Shown: positions 8,030 through 10,260 of the stretch, piece by piece
How positions within the stretch are numbered: position 1 is the first letter of the stretch
How the letters are laid out: each line of letters opens with the position of its first letter
Assembly: GCA_009925965.1 (NCBI GenBank)
Contig: RFPW01000062.1
Coordinates: forward strand, 1 to 10,260
Reading direction: 5' to 3'
Source of the DNA: Betaproteobacteria bacterium
GTDB taxonomy: Bacteria; Pseudomonadota; Gammaproteobacteria; Burkholderiales; Burkholderiaceae_E
Length of the DNA: 10,260 nt
The notes under the pieces: model-generated
Seen by the model: only the letters and a program-made list of their open reading frames with translations
Database searches by the model: none
What the model was told of the DNA's origin: nothing
Position numbers and translations under genes: made by a program

Positions 8030-9649
8030 ATGCTTTCAACTGCCGGCATCACGATGCAATTTGGGGCTAAGCCCCTGTTCGAAAACGTCAGCGTCAAGTT
8101 CGGTGATCGTAACCGTTACGGCTTAATCGGTGCGAATGGCTCGGGTAAGTCGACCTTCATGAAGATTCTCGGTGGCGATCTGGACCCGAGCGGTGGCAAC
8201 GTCGCCCTCGACCCAGGGATTCGCCTTGGCAAACTCCTCCAGGATCAGTTTGCCTTTGAGAACGATCGGGTGCTCGATGTGGTCATGATGGGCCATACGG
8301 AGATGTGGGCCGCGATGACCGAGCGCGACGCGATCTACGCCAACCCCGAGGCTACCGAAGACGACTATATGCGTGCGGCGGATCTTGAGGCCCGATTTTC
8401 CGAGTTCGATGGTTATACCGCCGAGGCCCGTGCTGGCGAGTTGCTACTTGGTGCCGGTGTCGCCACCGAGCTCCATCAGGGTCCGATGAGTGAAATCGCC
8501 CCGGGCTGGAAACTCAGGGTCCTGCTGGCCCAGGCGCTCTTTGCAAATCCCGACGTACTGCTGCTCGACGAACCTACGAACAACCTCGATATCGATACGA
8601 TCCGGTGGTTGGAAGGCGTGCTCGACGGCCGCGATTCAACCATGATCATCATTTCGCATGATCGTCACTTTTTGAACTCGGTTTGTACCCACATTGCCGA
8701 TGTCGATTATCGCGAAGTTCGTGTCTATCCTGGGAATTATGATGACTACATGCTCGCGAGCGTTCAGGCACGTTCGCGATTGACTTCGGCCAACGCCCGC
8801 GCCAAAGAGCGCATTCAGGAACTCCAGGAATTCGTCCAACGGTTTGCCGCAAACAAAGCAAAGGCCCGTCAGGCGACCTCGCGCGCCAAGCAGATTGAAA
8901 AGATCAAGGCCGAGGCCGTTGTGGTCAAGCCAAGTAGCCGACAACATCCATTCATGCGCTTCGAACAAGCGAAACCGCTCCACCGCAACGCCCTTGAAGT
9001 TGAAAACCTGGGTCACCGATATGCGGGCGCTGAGGCAGCCGTTTTTTCAGGATTGACGACGATCATTGAGGCTGGCGAGCGGATTGCGATCGTGGGTGCC
9101 AACGGTGTCGGCAAGTCAACCCTGCTACGTGCCATGGCCGGGGAGGCCGTGAGCGGCCTAAATGCTTCCCTTGGGCGGATTCGATGGGCCGACAACGCCG
9201 ATGTGGGCTACATGGCTCAGGACGTTTATCCAGACTTTGAGTCCGAACAGACGATCACGGATTGGATTGGGCGCTACACGCAAGAGGGCGATGATGAGCA
9301 GGCAGTTCGTTCGATTCTCGGACGGATGCTGTTCTCGGGCGATGATGTTCGAAAGGCGGTTCGCGTGCTGTCTGGAGGTGAAAAGCATCGGATGAGTTTT
9401 GGCCGACTGATGCTGGGTCGACACAACGTACTGCTGATGGATGAACCCACGAATCACCTCGATATGGAATCAATCGAGTCACTACAGATGGCGCTGGAAA
9501 AGTACGAGGGGACAATCATCGTTGTTTCCCACGATCGGCAGTTCGTTGACGCAGTCGCCAATCGAATCTTCGTTGTGAAGAGTGGCGGACAAATTGTTGA
9601 TTGGCATGGTAATTATGAAGACTACCTGCAAAGTGAAGGCTTGAGCTGA
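8030..9649 (+). CDS. ybiT: ABC-F family ATPase, YbiT-like (ribosome-associated)
   Basis: This 539-aa soluble protein has two ABC ATPase domains and no membrane segments, as in the ABC-F translation factors (EttA, Uup, YbiT, YheS in E. coli), which bind the ribosomal E site and act on stalled or idle ribosomes. Domain 1 has Walker A GANGSGKST (34-42) and Walker B LLLDEPTNNLD with Glu181. In place of LSGGQ it has MSEIAPGWKLR, a substitution also found in YbiT. A basic, helical inter-domain linker (about 246-293, like the P-site tRNA-interacting arm) is followed by SSRQHPFMRFEQ. Domain 2 has Walker A GANGVGKST (356-364), signature LSGGE (447-451), and Walker B LLMDEPTNHLD with Glu472. The short C-terminus ends NYEDYLQSEGLS, close to E. 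coli YbiT, with no Uup-type coiled coil. The MQFG...KPLFEN opening supports ATG 8030, although no Shine-Dalgarno sequence is evident. It lies 46 nt after purL and 5 nt before fpr, suggesting co-transcription. Cellular role is inferred from the family. Confidence 0.95.
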   Translation: MLSTAGITMQFGAKPLFENVSVKFGDRNRYGLIGANGSGKSTFMKILGGDLDPSGGNVALDPGIRLGKLLQDQFAFENDRVLDVVMMGHTEMWAAMTERDAIYANPEATEDDYMRAADLEARFSEFDGYTAEARAGELLLGAGVATELHQGPMSEIAPGWKLRVLLAQALFANPDVLLLDEPTNNLDIDTIRWLEGVLDGRDSTMIIISHDRHFLNSVCTHIADVDYREVRVYPGNYDDYMLASVQARSRLTSANARAKERIQELQEFVQRFAANKAKARQATSRAKQIEKIKAEAVVVKPSSRQHPFMRFEQAKPLHRNALEVENLGHRYAGAEAAVFSGLTTIIEAGERIAIVGANGVGKSTLLRAMAGEAVSGLNASLGRIRWADNADVGYMAQDVYPDFESEQTITDWIGRYTQEGDDEQAVRSILGRMLFSGDDVRKAVRVLSGGEKHRMSFGRLMLGRHNVLLMDEPTNHLDMESIESLQMALEKYEGTIIVVSHDRQFVDAVANRIFVVKSGGQIVDWHGNYEDYLQSEGLS

Positions 9650-9654
9650 CACCC

Positions 9655-10260
9655 ATGAGTGCTTTTTTTTCGGAACAGGTTACCCAGGTTCACCACTGGA
9701 ACGACACGCTCTTTAGTTTTAGGACGACCCGCGATCCAACACTTCGGTTCAAGAACGGTCATTTCGTGATGATTGGTCTGCCGATCAATGGCAAACCACT
9801 CTTGCGCGCGTACAGCATTGCGAGTGCGAACCACGAAGAGCACCTTGAGTTCCTCAGTATTAAGGTGCCCGACGGGCCACTCACCTCGCGCCTTCAACAC
9901 CTCAAGATCGGTGACTCGCTCCTGGTCGGGCGCAAGCCCGTCGGTACGCTGGTGCTTGATGACTTGAAACCCGGCAGGCGTTTGATTCTTCTGGCCAGTG
10001 GTACCGGTTTGGCCCCGTTTATGAGCATTGTTCAAGATCCCGAAACCTATGAGCGTTTTGAAGAGGTCGTTCTTCTTCACGGGGTCCGACTTGTGAGCGA
10101 ACTCGCCTACCGTGAATTCTTCACGGAGACCTTGCCCAATCATGAATTTCTCGGAGATCTGGTTAAGCCTGCGCTCCGTTATGTTCCGACCGTCACCCGC
10201 GAGGCATTTACACGCCAGGGCAGGGTGACTGAGCTGCTTGACGACTCACATGCAGGCGAC
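9655..10260 (+). CDS. fpr: Ferredoxin/flavodoxin-NADP+ reductase, 3' end outside the window
   Basis: This FAD enzyme transfers electrons between NADPH and ferredoxin or flavodoxin. The first 202 codons are present; the frame is still open at the right edge, and about 55 residues would be missing compared with the roughly 258-aa Pseudomonas-type Fpr. Visible motifs are the FAD-binding RAYSIAS (51-57), IKVPDGPLTSRLQHL, GRKPVGTLV, the NADP-binding ASGTGLAPF (114-122), the QDPETYERFE segment, and HGVR...SELAYRE (142-154). The C-terminal CGSP-like NADP motif and final FAD-stacking residues lie beyond the edge. ATG 9655 gives the expected N-terminus (MSAFFSEQVTQVHHWNDTLF). It begins 5 nt after the ybiT stop, which suggests translational coupling or a shared transcript. 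A run of eight T (9663-9670) lies in codons 3-6 and the frame reads correctly through it. Fpr-type reductases are often linked to oxidative-stress defence, but nothing here shows SoxR/FinR-type control. Confidence 0.93.
   Translation, partial: MSAFFSEQVTQVHHWNDTLFSFRTTRDPTLRFKNGHFVMIGLPINGKPLLRAYSIASANHEEHLEFLSIKVPDGPLTSRLQHLKIGDSLLVGRKPVGTLVLDDLKPGRRLILLASGTGLAPFMSIVQDPETYERFEEVVLLHGVRLVSELAYREFFTETLPNHEFLGDLVKPALRYVPTVTREAFTRQGRVTELLDDSHAGD

Noticed and set aside
8490..8530. Apparent loss of the LSGGQ signature in the first ATPase domain of the ABC-F protein
   Set aside because: The replacement (MSEIAPGWKLR) matches the normal YbiT subfamily sequence, so it is not a local defect.
9622..10143. 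173-codon minus-strand open frame opposite the start of fpr
   Set aside because: The plus strand encodes a clear Fpr N-terminus with FAD and NADP motifs. The antisense frame has no family features.

Overview
The window carries four co-directional plus-strand protein genes with almost no spare DNA. In order they are an ATP-dependent 5-oxoprolinase (broken near its start), purL (formylglycinamidine ribonucleotide synthase), a YbiT-type ABC-F protein, and an fpr-type ferredoxin/flavodoxin-NADP+ reductase that runs off the right edge. I see no tRNA, rRNA, CRISPR array, insertion sequence or phage gene. The content points to a proteobacterium: PurL is the single long polypeptide typical of Beta- and Gammaproteobacteria, the ABC-F is YbiT-like along its whole length, and the reductase resembles the Pseudomonas/betaproteobacterial Fpr. 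I favour Betaproteobacteria (Burkholderiales-like) by family resemblance, but the sequence alone does not prove it. By eye, G+C is about 50-57% in lines sampled from the first 1.2 kb and about 60% or more afterwards.

Region by region: 1-187 is a short A+T-richer leader with a good ribosome binding site before the ATG at 188. 188-3903 encodes 5-oxoprolinase as one fused HyuA+HyuB-type protein, but the reading frame is lost at about 331-342, so it reads as a 52-aa N-terminal fragment plus a 1187-codon open frame. 3922-7983 is an intact purL with all expected catalytic residues. 8030-9649 is an intact ybiT-like gene. 9655-10260 is the first 202 codons of fpr. Gaps between genes are 18, 46 and 5 nt, with no visible terminator, so purL-ybiT-fpr may be co-transcribed.

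The window is mostly core metabolism (glutathione-cycle 5-oxoproline to glutamate, purine synthesis, ribosome rescue, redox supply), and I do not see an undescribed system. Two points deserve a second look. One is the frameshift close to the start of the 5-oxoprolinase gene, at a place where comparison with the family suggests about 13 nt are missing. The other is an abrupt change in codon usage inside the same gene near position 1255: leucine goes from mostly TTG/TTA to mostly CTG/CTC/CTT while the frame stays open. That indicates either a recombinant (mosaic) gene or a chimeric assembly joined in a conserved stretch.
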